Assembly: GCA_946406115.1 (NCBI GenBank)
Contig: OX291547.1
Span: 7,631,001 to 7,695,000, forward strand
Length of the DNA stretch: 64,000 nt
Reading direction: 5' to 3'
Origin: Apoda limacodes
Taxonomy: Eukaryota; Arthropoda; Insecta; Lepidoptera; Limacodidae
Notes under the pieces: generated by a model
The model's database searches: none
The model's input: only the letters and a program-made list of their open reading frames with translations
What the model was told of the DNA's origin: nothing
Position numbers and translations under genes: made by a program
Shown here: piece by piece, positions 11,334 through 22,698 of the stretch
Numbering within the stretch: position 1 is the stretch's first letter
How the letters are laid out: every line of letters starts with the position of its first letter

Positions 11334-11689
11334 GCGCTGGGCAGATGGCGGGGTGGGGCGGGGCGGTCAATTTTGCCGCAAAAACTAGAACATATGGAAT
11401 CCTTTACAACACGGAGAACAAACTGACCGCGCCGCCCCTGCCCGCGCCACGAATCAAACAAACACGTTTATACATTATTTGTTTATTTATACATGCTAAC
11501 GCAGATGGCGGCGCGACGGAGCGGACAGACTCAAACTCTCTGTATTCCCATTTTCCTGACAAAGAACGTCGTGCAAGATCAAACTGACCGCCCGTGTGCT
11601 TGAGTTCAGGGCGCTAGTGCCCGTAGGCATCTACGTACAGACGCGGTTAAATGGCTCCGCGGTCAAAATGACCGCCGTCTGCCCAGCGC
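11334..11689. mobile_element. GC-rich inverted-repeat DNA element
   Basis: The left end reads GCGCTGGGCAGATGGCGG. The right end, inverted, reads GCGCTGGGCAGACGGCGG, and the matching extends inward through the CGGTCA(T/A)TTTTG words. This marks a 356-bp element with terminal inverted repeats. It is strikingly GC-rich against AT-rich surroundings. The 80-codon frame inside it shows no transposase motif, so the element is presumably non-autonomous. The target duplication could not be fixed because both flanks are T/A-rich (ATTAAA and TAAATAA). Confidence 0.7.
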
Positions 11690-12833
11690 CTAAATAACAA
11701 TTAATTACAATATTTCAACACTATTATTTTATTGTCCTTTAAATGTGTTAAAAACAGCCATAAGACACTCGTGAGCTCTGCTCACTTGCATCATAATGTA
11801 CTATATGACCAATTTAATATACAAATTAATCAAATAAAATAAATCTTACACAAACTGTGACTCAGAAAGAATAGTAATTAAAAATACTTAGTGTAATTAA
11901 TTAATAAATTACTTTGACATATCTACATAATATGATATCACATTATTATATATATATTATTATGTTTTATAACAAAAATGGTATTTTCATAAAGATTGTA
12001 TCCTACATAACATTTAAATACAATTATGTGCTGACTTAAAAAGTAATTAAACTAACTGACTGTTTACATTTACATAGCAAAATTAAAACTTATTTACTTA
12101 TATTCAAATTACTTGAAGCAATCAACACCGCGTTGATGTCTTTTATTAAGGAAGTTAACACGAGATAGCTTTTTACGTTTTTTATAATTTAAATAAGTCA
12201 AATTCGAGAGCTACGTCCTAAAAACCTTTTAAGTATTACGATTGCATAGCTTGTATGTATAGATTGTTTAAGCTAACGCTTGAGTAGGTAGTAGATAAAG
12301 CGTAATGGATTTTGCTAAAACTGCTACCGTCAAACATAGTTTATAGGTCAAGTAACTTGTATCAGTTGGTTTTAGACAGAATTTCAAACAAAACTTAATA
12401 TTTGACTTGCTTATTACCGCGACTAAGTCCGACTGCATACTGAAAAATATCGGAATTTTCATAAAAATTTTGCCCCTATATCCTATAATCCCCTATTTCG
12501 GCCTCTAGGGGATAATTTTACAAAAATGGTAAAATTTTCAACTAAAAGCCTCAGAAATGACGGATTTCTACCACTTACAAACTTCCAACCTTCATTTTAC
12601 TCCTTTTTTTTTTTTGGTTTTGACTTTAAAAAATCTGTCTTTAGGTTTCATAGAATCCTCTGTGCAAAATTTAAAGTCTCCAAACTCTGTAGTTTGGGCT
12701 ATGCGTTGATATACCAGTCAGTAAATAAAGAAGAATTGTATTAATATAAAAAAAAACTCAAATTAATTACGAAGTCTGATAAGTCGATATGTAATGACTA
12801 AAAGCTAGTCATATGTCAGTCAATACTATACTT
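11690..12833. other. AT-rich intergenic sequence
   Basis: No gene, tandem array or inverted repeat could be supported. Confidence 0.5.
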
Positions 12834-13096
12834 CCTCGTGCCTCAGTTGGGAGAGAGTTTGCTTCCTGTGCTGTGAGTGCGAGTTTGATCCCCGCACATG
12901 CCAAATATTTATGTGATAAACATTTGTGTGTTGTGTTGTCTGGGTGATTTCTATGTATTATATAAGAAAAATGTACTTATATAAGTATTTGTATAAATGA
13001 AATGACGGTACCCTTAGAATAAGCATTGCTTAGTTTGGGACCACGCGATGGACGCATGTTAGATGCCCAGAAAAAATTATTTATAAAAATAAAATA
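12834..13096 (+). mobile_element. tRNA-derived SINE, copy 1
   Basis: The head carries an A-box-like CCTCAGTTGGGAGAG and a B-box-like GAGTTTGATCCCC with the spacing of an internal RNA polymerase III promoter. The body contains AACATTTGTGTG, a TATTTGTATAAATG region, TGCTTAGTTTGGGACC, and an AATTATTTATAAAA tail. Copies at 37048-37302 (full), 28094-28250 and 38405-38515 (3' parts) share the order, so this is one SINE family. It has no protein and would depend on a LINE for movement. Confidence 0.8.
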
Positions 13097-13812
13097 ACCG
13101 AAATGCAATATTAGTGACCTTCAGTCAGAGTATGTACAAAAAAAAATTTACATTTTAAATATCTGAATACCAAGAGCATTTGAACCACAGCTTTAGAATT
13201 AAAATTAACTTATCTTCAAGTAACCGAACATAAACCGAAAGTAAACGGCCCTCTTACACCCCAAAAAAGGCTAAAAGTGGTCGTTTTTAGCAGAAATGCT
13301 AACTACAACTCACAGATATTATTTAGAAACTATATAAAACCTTCTAAAATTGCTTATGACTAGCTTTATATTTGCGGCATTTGGATTTAAAATATTTGTC
13401 TTATACGAAGAGAAAATTGAGATTAAATAATGGCGGCGCTAGTTAGCTGCTATATGCGCCTTAAGTAGCAGCGTGCACTGTCCGTACAAACGTACGCTAT
13501 TGTAATTAAATTTATATACATATTGCATTATATAAATAGTACGAGAAGTCTGTTGACGTAAATGCGTATGGCATTCCATGGCTGTATGGATATCGAATTT
13601 TACAATAATTTTGACATAAACACGCAAAAGGGTGATCTAAAGCTACATACACACTACATATAACAAATTAAAATACTTCACTCGCTAAAATATATGTATG
13701 AAAAAAAAAACTGTTCAAGTAAGAGTCGTAATCACGCACTTAGGGATAATAAGCTACAAAATTAATAAGCGCAATTTACCATGCTATTTTAATATCATAG
13801 ATTTATTAGAAT
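13097..13812. other. Unassigned AT-rich sequence
   Basis: No supportable feature. Frames of 62 and 72 codons (13439-13627, 13698-13916) have no recognisable motifs. Confidence 0.45.
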
Positions 13813-13870
13813 TTGTGGAACCCTTGGCGCGTGACTGTGTCTTGCATTTGACCCGTGTTTTTGTTTATAT
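13813..13870 (-). repeat. Fragment of the GGGTTCCGTA-type repeat
   Basis: GTGGAACCCTTGGCGCGTGA followed by TTGCATTTGACCC is the decayed counterpart of the end seen intact at 54775-54815 (GGAACCCTCGGAGCGCGAG). Confidence 0.5.
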
Positions 13871-13975
13871 TAAAAATCACTGTCACTATCGCAGATGTTA
13901 TCAAAGTCAACATTGACATACAACCGGCCACACGCTAGAGTACACCATTGAGATTATAAACCGCTAGAAGTTTTA
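13871..13975. repeat. Short repeat shared with 14600-14650
   Basis: CGCAGATGTTATCAAAGTC and AACATTGACATA recur at 14609-14646 as CACAGATGTTATCAGAAAGG and AACGTTGACATA. The shared block is about 40 bp, its class is unknown, and the two copies flank a LINE tail. Confidence 0.45.
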
Positions 13976-14239
13976 TTATTATCTCGTTTTCCATAATTAT
14001 ATATCCATTAGCCTTATTACCATGTTTAGATTAGCTTATTAGCTTGATATTAAATAAGTCTGCTAATGGAAATATACAGTAGTTTTTTGATTATAAATGT
14101 TTGGCTGAAATGCGCCTAGTTGACGTCATGGTTTTAGTAGTGGCTGTATATATATGTAGAAAACACCATTTGTCTCTCCTGTATCCCAGGAACACGGAAC
14201 CGGCTAGCAGTGTACTATGCACTGGTACTTTACATTGTC

Positions 14240-14548
14240 CCTCTTTTATTTTACCATCGCATCGATCCGCTCGCCATCGGCAGAAACACCTTAGAACCTA
14301 AATTGTCATGCACGGTGCGGTTTTAAAGAAACTGCCTTCCATGAACTAGGTTGTGGAATGAGCTCCCTGGCGGGGTTTTTCATTACTATCTACACTATTA
14401 TGGGTTTTTTCAAGAAGGGAGTGATTGGATTTTTTAAGGGTCGACAACGCGTGAGGGATGTTCCTAGTGATGCAAGCGTCCATTGGTTACGGTGACCACT
14501 TTGCATTAGGTGTTCCGCTTTTTTGCCACTTGAGTGGTACAGATAAAT
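14240..14548 (+). mobile_element. LINE family A 3' tail, 5'-truncated
   Basis: The plus-strand order is CGCTCGCCATCGGCAG, GAATGAGCTCCCTGGC, TTTTCAAGAAGGGAGTG, AGGGTCGACAACGCGTG and GCAAGCGTCCATTGG, ending at TTTTGCCACTTGAGTGGTA. This is the C-terminal coding tail and 3' end of family A, more diverged than the 20-kb and 25-kb copies and carrying small deletions in the first third. Confidence 0.8.
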
Positions 14549-14599
14549 TATTACCTCAAGCTTAAGTAGCTTAAATACAAACAGCAAACTTAGAAATAT

Positions 14600-14840
14600 C
14601 AGCTGTTGTCACAGATGTTATCAGAAAGGTCAACGTTGACATAGAAGCTGAAAACACCCACTCCCATTCGAAGTGACCGAATGACCGTAAGGTGAACCGC
14701 CGCGCAATGCACCATGCACCAGTAATGCACATTGCATAACCACCCAAAAGCGTTAAGTAGGCCGCAGTACACTTTCCATTTCGCATAGAACGCTGCCGGC
14801 GCAGGCGTGCTCCGTGCCCGCATTATTGACCCACTTAGGA
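14600..14840. other. Unassigned moderately GC-rich block
   Basis: The block has overlapping open minus-strand frames (71 and 86 codons) without recognisable motifs. The frames probably reflect its base composition. It starts with the 40-bp repeat shared with 13871-13920. Confidence 0.3.
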
Positions 14841-14844
14841 ATTT

Positions 14845-15124
14845 ATGAAACAATTTCAACGCCCTGAGGCATTTGTTGCTAACTTTATTAAGGATTACCT
14901 TGATTCTACAGCCGACATATTATGGGACACTAGATTATTCCCGTGGCTGCGCTTGACGGGACTTTAGCAACGAACACTTTATGATCGGAGGCCTTGGCCA
15001 AGTGTACATTGCAAATTTAGTGATGACAAAAACGTTATCTGACGAAAAAGACAGAAAGCAAATTATTTCAGAAAATCCTGATGATCCCTTACGATATCTT
15101 GGTGTGGATAGGACACAAAAATAG
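14845..15124 (+). pseudogene. Unidentified frameshifted coding remnant
   Basis: Two adjoining plus-strand frames look protein-like in this AT-rich setting. The first (14845-14967, 40 codons from an ATG) includes RPEAFVANFIKDYLDSTADI. The second, in another frame, is open from 14957 to a TAG at 15122 and includes MIGGLGQVYIANLV and later IISENPDDPLRYLGVD. Together they would form one peptide of about 90 residues with a single frameshift near 14955-14967. I do not recognise the family. It could be an exon of a decayed gene, a retrocopy fragment or a transposon piece. No function is assigned. Confidence 0.35.
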
Positions 15125-15837
15125 AAGCGTGCTCTAACTATGACAGAGCACTTACTAAACTCCTGAAAAAAGACAGCGCGATGTCACCAAGTTTTCATCT
15201 CTTACGACATTAGTGACGTAATAGGATAAGTAAGCAGTCCTTAAATTAACCTAATCCCGACTGCAGATAAATAGATAAAAATTTATTTCCCACTCAAACA
15301 TGTAACTGTTTACAAAAGTAAGTAACCTGTAAACCTTATGCCACTTAACAGTGAAATCTTCTATTAATTTCAACCAACAGTGTAATAATACTAGTTAAAA
15401 ATTGTAAAAATATTGTTGCCAAAATAATGAAATTACCGATGTGCGAACAAACATAAGTTGTCATATAAAAAACAATAAAGTTAGAATGTTGACACATAAA
15501 CAAAAAGTTACTTTATTTTTACGAATGTAGTAACTTTACATTTACGAACGCAGCATCTATGTCTATACATATTTTATCCGCGAAAATGAAAATAAGATAC
15601 GAGAATATTTTACAATAGTGGTGAATAGATTTTTTTGACTGGTATACTAAGTCAAAACTGCCTTCATATGCCTCCCAAAAATACCTACCAATACCACGCA
15701 AATAGTTCCAGAAACAATGGCTGTGACATACATTCTGACTGACAGCCTAATATGTTGTAAACATATATCTCGAGTCCTCACAAAACCTAATTTAATCTTT
15801 CTTGACTATACTTGTATTCAACCCTTGACAAACAGTT
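15125..15837. other. AT-rich intergenic sequence
   Basis: No supportable feature. Confidence 0.45.
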
Positions 15838-16268
15838 TTAAAAAACTGGCCAAGTGCGAATCGGACTTGCGTACGAAGCCACCATTATCATTATCTATAA
15901 AAACGGCAAAAAAAATCACGTTTTTTGTATGGGAGCCCCCCTTAAATATTGGTTTTATTATAATTAGTTTATTTTTGAATATTCTGTGAATATTTCAAGC
16001 TTTTACTTGTTGCCGTCATCAATATCGAGCAAAAAAATCACCTTTGTTGTATGGCTCCCATTAAATCCCTGAAATATTAATTTTATTCGATTTTTTAGTA
16101 TTTGTTGTTATAGCAGCAACAGAAATACATTACCTGTCATAATTTCAACTGTCTAACTAACATGGTTCCTGAAATATTGCCTGGTGACAGACGGACGGAC
16201 AGCGTAGTCTTAGTAATGGGGTCCCGTTTTTTACCCTTTGGATACGGCGCCCTAATAAAAAGGAACGT
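15838..16268 (+). repeat. GGGTTCCGTA-type interspersed repeat, nearly complete
   Basis: In order: CTGGCCAAGTGCGAATCGG, AAAAACGGCAAAAAAAATC, TTTTTTGTATGGGAGCC, GTTGCCGTCATCAATATCG, ACAGACGGACGGACAGCG, TCTTAGTAATGGGGTCCC and TTTGGATACGGCGCCCTAA. This is the complete word order of one of the commonest lepidopteran interspersed repeats. It encodes nothing and its transposon class is not known to me. Other copies in the window are at 24455-25125 (split), 36503-37018, 40443-40830, 47775-48115 and 54270-54820. Confidence 0.75.
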
Positions 16269-16287
16269 CTGTGCTTTGTGCTTGTTT

Positions 16288-16378
16288 GTGCTTCTTGCCG
16301 GTCATCATGACCTATGGCATTAAAATGTATACACTGACAGTTGGCCTAATCCACAAATTAAAAGTACTTAGTAAGGTA
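16288..16378 (+). mobile_element. RTE-type LINE fragment
   Basis: One plus-strand frame reads MTYGIKMYTLTVGLIHKLKV. This matches the internal RTE segment seen at 4490-4420 as MTYGSETWPLTMGLISKLKV. Only about 30 codons remain and the frame upstream is shifted at CTTGCCGGTCATC. Confidence 0.75.
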
Positions 16379-17698
16379 TTGGTGTAGTGATCTAGACGCG
16401 CAGGGTAAATAGTAACTCTACATACATGCAGTATTTTGTTGGAATATATAGTAAAAGACCTCAGCCTAAATCATATAAGAGCATGCTGCCGACTAAATGT
16501 TTTATTTAGCCAACAGTACAAGGGACATCATGCAAGGTAGACATTTTAGTTACGCACGATACTAAACATGACCGAAAATATCTATAAGTACTTACTGGTA
16601 GGTATATACCCACGCCAAAGCTATGAATACGACATGTCGAGATGTTAGCTAAGATAAAGGCCAGGTAAGATTTATTATAATGTTTATCAGGCTGAAACAC
16701 GACCAACAAAATCAATGCAGACGAAACAAGAGGTCACAGTTAGTCTAACACACCGTGAGTGCAACATATTAGCGGTACCATTGTACAAATAGTAATTAAG
16801 CAATTTATCACTTGGCCTCATCTAGTAGCTAACCTCGGACCACTTCCAAAGACCCTCAACTACTCTCGTGACTCTCCAAAAATTTAACTCTTCGTTTAAT
16901 TTCTAGAGCTCAAATAATATTGGATAATACGTAATTACATAGGAGTTTTTCACAAATACCATTATATATTTCTTAAGACTGAATTAATAGTTTAATTTGT
17001 CCATGTTATGCAAAACTTGTAATTTTCTGTCTAATAGTATACAGGCAATTAATCCTTTTTTTGATAAATATAGAACAAGAGCGATATTGAAATACTATCT
17101 AGTACTTATAAATAACAAGCTAACCTGGCAGACACGTTGGTCTGCCCTTCCCATTGCTTTTGGCTACCCCAGACCCCCTAACGTCGTAGCATCGCTCGCT
17201 GCATTAGTTCGTTTTCGCAAGTATGTCTTATCTCTCGATCCCGTGAAAGTACTTGCATTAACTTTTCTCTCTAATTCCAGAGTCTGGTGTACTTGCAACT
17301 GTTCCAAATAAGCTTTCAGCGCGTGTCCTGCCCTTTTCGTTACTTTTAGGCTGTAGCGCCATCCCTCGTGCTATTACTAAGCGTTCTTTCTGATTTCTTT
17401 CTTTTTGCTCGTATATCAATACTAACTGATACACAGAACATTATAAGACTACATGTTCTGTGAGCTGACCAAACCAGACGTAGTTCTACCCTTTCTTTTA
17501 CTGACTTCGTGCAATTACTTCGTTTTTGCTTAGGGTTATTTCTGTTTTTTTTTTCTTTTTGATAGGGCCTTAATAATTGTAATAATTGTAGCGTGATGTT
17601 AAATATATATCCATATTTACCTTCCTCAAGTATTAGGCTAACAAATGCAAAAAAAAATTAATCCGAATTCAAACAAAGAAAACTCATTATTTCATTTC
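16379..17698. other. Unassigned sequence
   Basis: AT-rich overall, with a less AT-rich patch at 17130-17330 that contains an open frame of 104 codons beginning at 16997. The frame has no recognisable domain. No splice-bounded exon could be argued. Confidence 0.35.
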
Positions 17699-17880
17699 TT
17701 TATATATATAATTCTACTGTACGTGTGTATGTCAATATACTCCTCCTAAACGGCTGGACCGATTTAATTTTTTTTGTACGCGTTTGGGTGGCGCGCTGGC
17801 GGATGGTTTAGAGCGCTGCAGTCGGTATCATGCAGGACAACGTCTGTCCAGTCAGCTAGGTTAGTATAAATATTAAAAGC
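17699..17880 (+). repeat. Interspersed repeat (CTCCTAAACGGCTGGACC type)
   Basis: ATTCTACTGTACGTGTGTATG followed by CTCCTAAACGGCTGGACCG and by CGTCTGTCCAGTCAGCTAG is the order of a common lepidopteran non-coding repeat. The class is uncertain. Confidence 0.55.
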
Positions 17881-18329
17881 TGAGGTCTAAACGTTTAGGT
17901 TCCTGGAAGCTAAGATTTATCTGTCATAGACGCTCGTATATATTACAACATGAACCTCAAATGGGTTCACATAACTTTTATGACTTGAATAACTGTTATT
18001 TATAACTTTAATAACTGTTACACCACCTACACATGTTGTAAATTAAAATTACCATATTTACCGCTAAAAACGGTTATAATATGTGATAGAGGTAAGGCGC
18101 TGTAAGCAGACAAGGCCTCATTTTAGAAAATTAAAATTTATGTTTCTGCACAAAAACGTGACACACCCAATACCAAACTGTTAACTAATATACTAGCTTT
18201 TGAGCGCGGCTCCGCTCTTACGAATTTAAGTTATCGGCGTCGGAATTCTAATGCAGTTGGATTCTAAGGAGTTCATTCAAAATTTGCTATAGGAAGGTAT
18301 AGTTGTAGCTATTGTACGTCCACATAAAA
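17881..18329. other. Unassigned AT-rich sequence
   Basis: No gene is visible. GAGCGCGGCTCCGCTC at 18202-18217 is a palindrome resembling repeat ends. Confidence 0.4.
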
Positions 18330-18656
18330 TCCCAGGGCTACTTTCTACCATCGCACCGCTCGCCATCGGCAGGGAATTCATTCTCACACTTTAGAACCGA
18401 AATGGTCACATACAGTGCGGTATCAGAGAAACTTCTTCTCGTGAACGCTTGGGTTGTGGAATGAGCTCCCTGCCAAGGTTTTTTCTAAAGACTTCAGTAT
18501 GACTGTATGGGATTCTTCAAGAAAGAAGTTATTAGTTTTTTGAGGGGTCGGCAACTCGCGATTGATACCCCTGGTGTTGAAAGCGTCCATAGGCTACGGT
18601 GACCGCTTACCATCAGGCGGACCGTAAGCTTGTTTGCCACCGTAGTGTTATAAAAA
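18330..18656 (+). mobile_element. LINE family A 3' tail, 5'-truncated
   Basis: Plus-strand order: GGCTACTTTCTACCATCG, CGCTCGCCATCGGCAGGG, GGAATGAGCTCCCTGCC, TTCTTCAAGAAAGAAG, ATACCCCTGGTGTTG, ending GTTTGCCACCGTAGTG. It begins exactly where the coding text for 'TATFYHRTARHRQ' starts in the longer copy at 20.4-21.8 kb. It carries several substitutions and small indels. Confidence 0.85.
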
Positions 18657-19404
18657 TTATAAAATCCTACAGGAACTATTTAATTTTCCGGGATAAGCAT
18701 TTACCCTTCCTCGTGCCAAATAGTACAATCGATTACTTTTTTTATTTTACATTTATTGGAGTTGCTTGAGTGTGTCATGCTCTCTCAAAGTCTCTGCGGT
18801 GGTGGCGTGTGTGTCGGGTCGTTACGTTCCCTAAAACATGGTTGAGCGAAGCGATGGCTGATTCATGTGTCATACTTGTGAACGGGTGCCGCCTGTGGAG
18901 GCTGGTCAGCTCTTGCAAACTTCTTTGTATTCTCTGTAATATCTGTAATATTTTATATTATATGTTATATGAATATATTTTTCTCGGGAGTTACTTTGAA
19001 TCCCGTCACAGAATAATTGAAAACTTTGAACGTATCACATGGTGCAACATCACATTTGATTTTTGAAATCTCCTATCCCTGAGCCAAACTTCAGCTTATT
19101 GGACACCTCATTGCGTCATAAAGGAAGGGGAAACATATAAACTTACATTTGCAGTATATATTTTTAGGCCTCTAATCACTATGGAATGGTCAAATAAGCT
19201 ATTCAAGTGAACACCGGTTCACACAGCTGATTTCTACCGTAAAAAGCCGGCTGTTTCAATTTAATCATAAAAGGCTCAAATCCGTAGTGGCCCCGTGTGG
19301 TATCAGCATCTGCCTTTCGTTCTGAAAAAGCTCTCCGCGTTTGCATTTTGTTGAATCTATAAGTCTTTCTTTTAATTCATATACATGCATGTAGTACAAA
19401 TCAA
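18657..19404. other. Unassigned sequence with a GC-rich island
   Basis: The section 18770-18920 is locally GC- and CpG-rich and open on both strands (98 codons on the plus strand from 18770), but nothing in it resembles a known domain. The remainder is AT-rich. Confidence 0.3.
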
Positions 19405-19572
19405 TAGGGGGAATCATTCTGAGGAAACCTGCGTACGTCTGAAAAGAAATTTAAATGACGTATATAAACTCTACCAATGGGCCCACATGGTGCAACTCTG
19501 TCCCAAATTGCCCTCGTAAAGTTTGTAAGGCTAGACCGGTACCCTAACAGTAGGGACGTATTTAGGATAACA
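19405..19572 (+). mobile_element. Lepidopteran SINE/LINE-tail repeat, diverged
   Basis: TTCTGAGGAAACCTGCGTACG, AACTCTACCAATGGGCCCAC, and CCCTAACAGTAGGGACGTA follow the order seen at 1888-2045. Many substitutions show it is an old copy. Confidence 0.55.
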
Positions 19573-20019
19573 AAACTCAAATTATTAGGAAACATTTAAT
19601 TTAAAACCAGAAATGACATCTTCGATTCCCGTGAGAACCCTGGATGGCCCGGAACACGGAATAACTAAATATCTATAGTATCACGCTCCATGGCCAGCAG
19701 GTTGTAAGGTCTCATGCTGTGCGGTACGCGGAAATGCGCCACTTCGCCAAATTCGACTCCAACGTCGCCCTCGTTCGTGACACTAGATCGCCTATCGACT
19801 TGGCACAGTAACCATTCCTCTCTTTAGCAATCTCACCTGTTAGGTAACATGAGTTAAGTGCATAATTCTAGGTCATTCATCCTGCCGACTAATATTTTGT
19901 GAAATGAATTTTTTTTAGGTCTTTTGAAATTATTCCTTTCGTCTTTGTACGGCAGAATATACATACAAAGATATATCATCACGCGGCCGGGTGTGGATTG
20001 TGGACTTAAAATATTTATT

Positions 20020-20170
20020 TTTTTCATGACGCATTCAGGTTTCCTTACAATGTTTTCCGTCACCGAAAAGCCAGTGGAGCGAATTATCAATATACTTGAT
20101 AAATTAAGAAAGTGTCCCATTGGAATACGCCGGGCTTGAACTTCCGCTCCTCAGGAAGCGAGGCTAAATT
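20020..20170 (-). mobile_element. tRNA-derived SINE head and body
   Basis: On the minus strand a B-box-like GAAGTTCAAGCCCGGCG is followed by TTCTTAATTTATCAAG, CACTGGCTTTTCGGTGACG and GAAAACATTGTAAGGAAACC. The later words match 1838-1920, so this copy supplies the head of the same family. Confidence 0.6.
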
Positions 20171-20415
20171 AAAACTCCTAGGTCACCACCAACTCACACC
20201 TTCATATACTTAATAGATATATCGTGGGCTTCATGGTAAAATATCGGTTTCGAACAAATGTTCAGAAAACTAACTTCTTTATCTTCGTCAAATTTTTTTT
20301 GAGAACTTTAAGTTTGACTCTAAAATAGGAAATATACTTTGATAACAGTAATGTTCGGTAAACCTAAGACGAATTCTGACTTACTTTTGAAAGAAAGAAG
20401 AGAGAAAATAAGTTC
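20171..20415. other. AT-rich sequence
   Basis: No supportable feature. Confidence 0.4.
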
Positions 20416-21842
20416 TTTTTTTTTTTTTTTATACCACTAAGGTGGCAAACAAGCTTACGGTCCGCCAGATAGTAAGCGGTCACCGTCGCCTATGGACGCT
20501 TGCAACACCAGGGGTATCACTTGCGCGTTGCCGACCCTTCAGAAATCTAATAACTTCTTTCTTGAAGAACTCCATACTGTAGTCCTTGCAGAAAACCTTG
20601 GCAGGGAGCTCATTCCACAACTTAAGCGTTCGCGGGAGGAAGTTTCTCTGAAACCGCACTGTACGCGACCATTTAGGTTCTAAAGTGTGAGAATGTATTC
20701 CCTGCCGATGGCGAGCGGTGCGATGGTAGAAAGTAGCCGTGGGCATCATTTCGAACAAATCCTCAGAACACAACAATTGTACAAGCCGTAGAACACACAC
20801 AGTGAGGCAAAGTCTCTCCTCAGACTTAAGGGCTCGATACCGCAAGTGAGTTTGGAATCGTCGACAATTCTCACAGCCCGTCGTTGAACCGAGTCAAAAG
20901 GGCCAAGCTGGTATCCGGGTGCACCTGCCCAGAGATGGCAGCAGTACTCCATATGGGGCCGAACTTGCGACTTGTAAAGTAACAACCTTTGCCCCGACGT
21001 GAAGTACTGCTTCGCTCTGTTGAGTACACCAAGTTTTTTGGACGCCAGCTTCACCTTATCTTGTAAATGATCTCTGAACTGAACATCGCTGGAAAGTCGA
21101 CACCAAGGATCCCAATGCTCTTGGAGATGGAGAGGGGAGTGTTCTGGAATTGTGGGACTACAGTGAATGGAGTTTTCTTAGCGGTGAACGCGCACACTTG
21201 TGTCTTTGTAGGGTTGAATCGGACCAAGTTTACCCGTCCCTAGTCAGAGACCTGGGACAGTGTGGTCTCGATTTGAGACACAAGTTCTCCGCGGTTTTCC
21301 TCCACAACGGAACGAGGGATGTTTGCACGACCCGTGTAAAAAGCGTCTCCAGTACTGTCATCTGCATAGCAATGTATGTTGTTGATGTCCAACATGTCAT
21401 TGATATGCAGTAGAAACAGCGTAGAAGACAGCACAGAGCCTTGCGGGACACCAGCATTAATGTCCATGCTATCAGAGCAACTACCGTCGACTACGGTTCG
21501 TATGCGTCTGCCGGACAAAAAGCTAGCCACCCATTTGCACAAACCCTCGGGCACTCCGTAAGATGGCAACTTCGATAGAAGACCCCGGACCCGATCGAAC
21601 GCCTTCGCTATGTCCAGGCTACATGCCAATGCCTCCCCCTGACTCTCAATGGCTAGTGCCCATCGGTGTGTGAGATACACCAGAAGGTTACCAGTCGAGT
21701 GACCGTGGCGAAAGCCATATTGACGGTCACTGACCGTTAGAAGCTGTGTGTTGATCACACGCTCCATCACCTTAGAGAGGAGAGAGGTAATAGCGATAGG
21801 CCTGTAATTCGATGGATCTGATCTATCGCCCTTTTTGGGTAC
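20416..21842 (-). pseudogene. LINE family A polymerase, 5'-truncated
   Basis: The minus strand encodes the second half of a jockey-superfamily (CR1/Daphne-like) LINE polymerase. It runs from the KKGDRSDPSNYRPIAIT region at about 21838, through MERVINTQLL, the motif A text CSLDIAKAFDRVRG, GVPQGSVLS and HCYADDSTGDAF, then KLGVLNRAKQYFTSGQRLLL, VRPHMEYCCHLWAGAP, QRRAVRIVDD and the terminal RQRASDTPGVASVH. The catalytic YADD is intact. It is truncated at 21842 and frameshifted between the pieces (about 21060-21240). Compared with the 25.9-kb copy it lacks 7 codons in frame after NTQLL. A 15-base T run at 20416-20430 is the poly-A tail. The region 20519-21217 supplies what is deleted in the 25.9-kb copy. 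Confidence 0.92.
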
Positions 21843-22214
21843 TCATTGTTGCTACTTAATAACAAAACATAAATACACTAATAAAACACACATAATAACT
21901 CAAAAGTTCACAAAATATCTGTCATTATGGCAGATTTACTAACAAATAAAAAATATAAAATTTAAGAGATGCCCCTTTAAATCCCCCACGCAACAACATG
22001 TTTTTGTTATTTTTCCTCTATCATAAAAACGGTTACACATACAAGCTTGAAACTTAAAGTGATTATAATGTAAGCTATAAAGTAAAATAATTAACAATAA
22101 AAAAAATCTTGTATTTTGTAGTGGCATGGAACCCTTGGTGCGCGAGTCCGTCTTCACTTCGAAAAGAACTGGCGACTAATTATTCTGTCCTTGATTTTTA
22201 ATTTCACCACTTTA
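21843..22214 (-). repeat. Fragment of the GGGTTCCGTA-type repeat in AT-rich sequence
   Basis: TGGAACCCTTGGTGCGCGAG at 22129-22148 is followed by a GTCCGTCTTCACTTC end. Upstream AAAACGGTTACACATACAAG and CTTGAAACTTAAAG match, inverted, 47875-47925. This is a partial decayed copy. The rest of the stretch is AT-rich and unassigned. Confidence 0.5.
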
Positions 22215-22454
22215 CTCTAAGGCTGGTAATTCATGACTTATAGCACATATGTCGTAGTCTAGATCAGATGCGTATTATGGCGATGGGTTCGCCACCTTTA
22301 AACCTTTTTTTTCGGACTAAAGTAGTTGGTAAAAAGAATCTGCCCGCAACATTTTAATGTGGGTGTATGTCCAGGAACTGGTTGCCCCTTCTTGAAATTA
22401 AAATAATGAAGGTATATATCTACATATGTTGTCACTGGTACCATACTTCAACAG

Positions 22455-22683
22455 TTGACAGCAGGCCATCGGCAGGGGATGCATGCTCACACCTTAGGTC
22501 CGTAACTTTCTCCCGCGAACGCTTAGGTTGTGGAATGAGCTCCCTGCTAAGGCTTTCTTTAAGAAAGGAGTTATTTTGAAGAGTCGGTAACTTGCGAGTC
22601 ATGTCCCAGGTGTTGCAAGCGTCCGTAAGCTGTGGTGACCGCTTACGATCAGACAGACCGCAAGCTTGTTTGTTACCTTAACC
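22455..22683 (+). mobile_element. LINE family A 3' tail, shortened
   Basis: GGCCATCGGCAGGGGATGC, TGGAATGAGCTCCCTGC, GTTATTTTGAAGAGTCGG, CAGGTGTTGCAAGCGTCC and GCTTGTTTGTTACC keep the family order, with internal deletions in the middle third. It has no poly-A; an (AT)n run follows at 22685-22698. Confidence 0.8.
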
Positions 22684-22698
22684 TATATATATATATTG

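Noticed and set aside
14571..14859. Two overlapping minus-strand frames of 71 and 86 codons
   Set aside because: Overlap of two unrelated frames in a moderately GC-rich block and lack of motifs suggest chance.
17699..17880. Helitron 3' terminus
   Set aside because: The word order is that of a common repeat, but I could not find a terminal hairpin plus CTRR end at the expected spacing.
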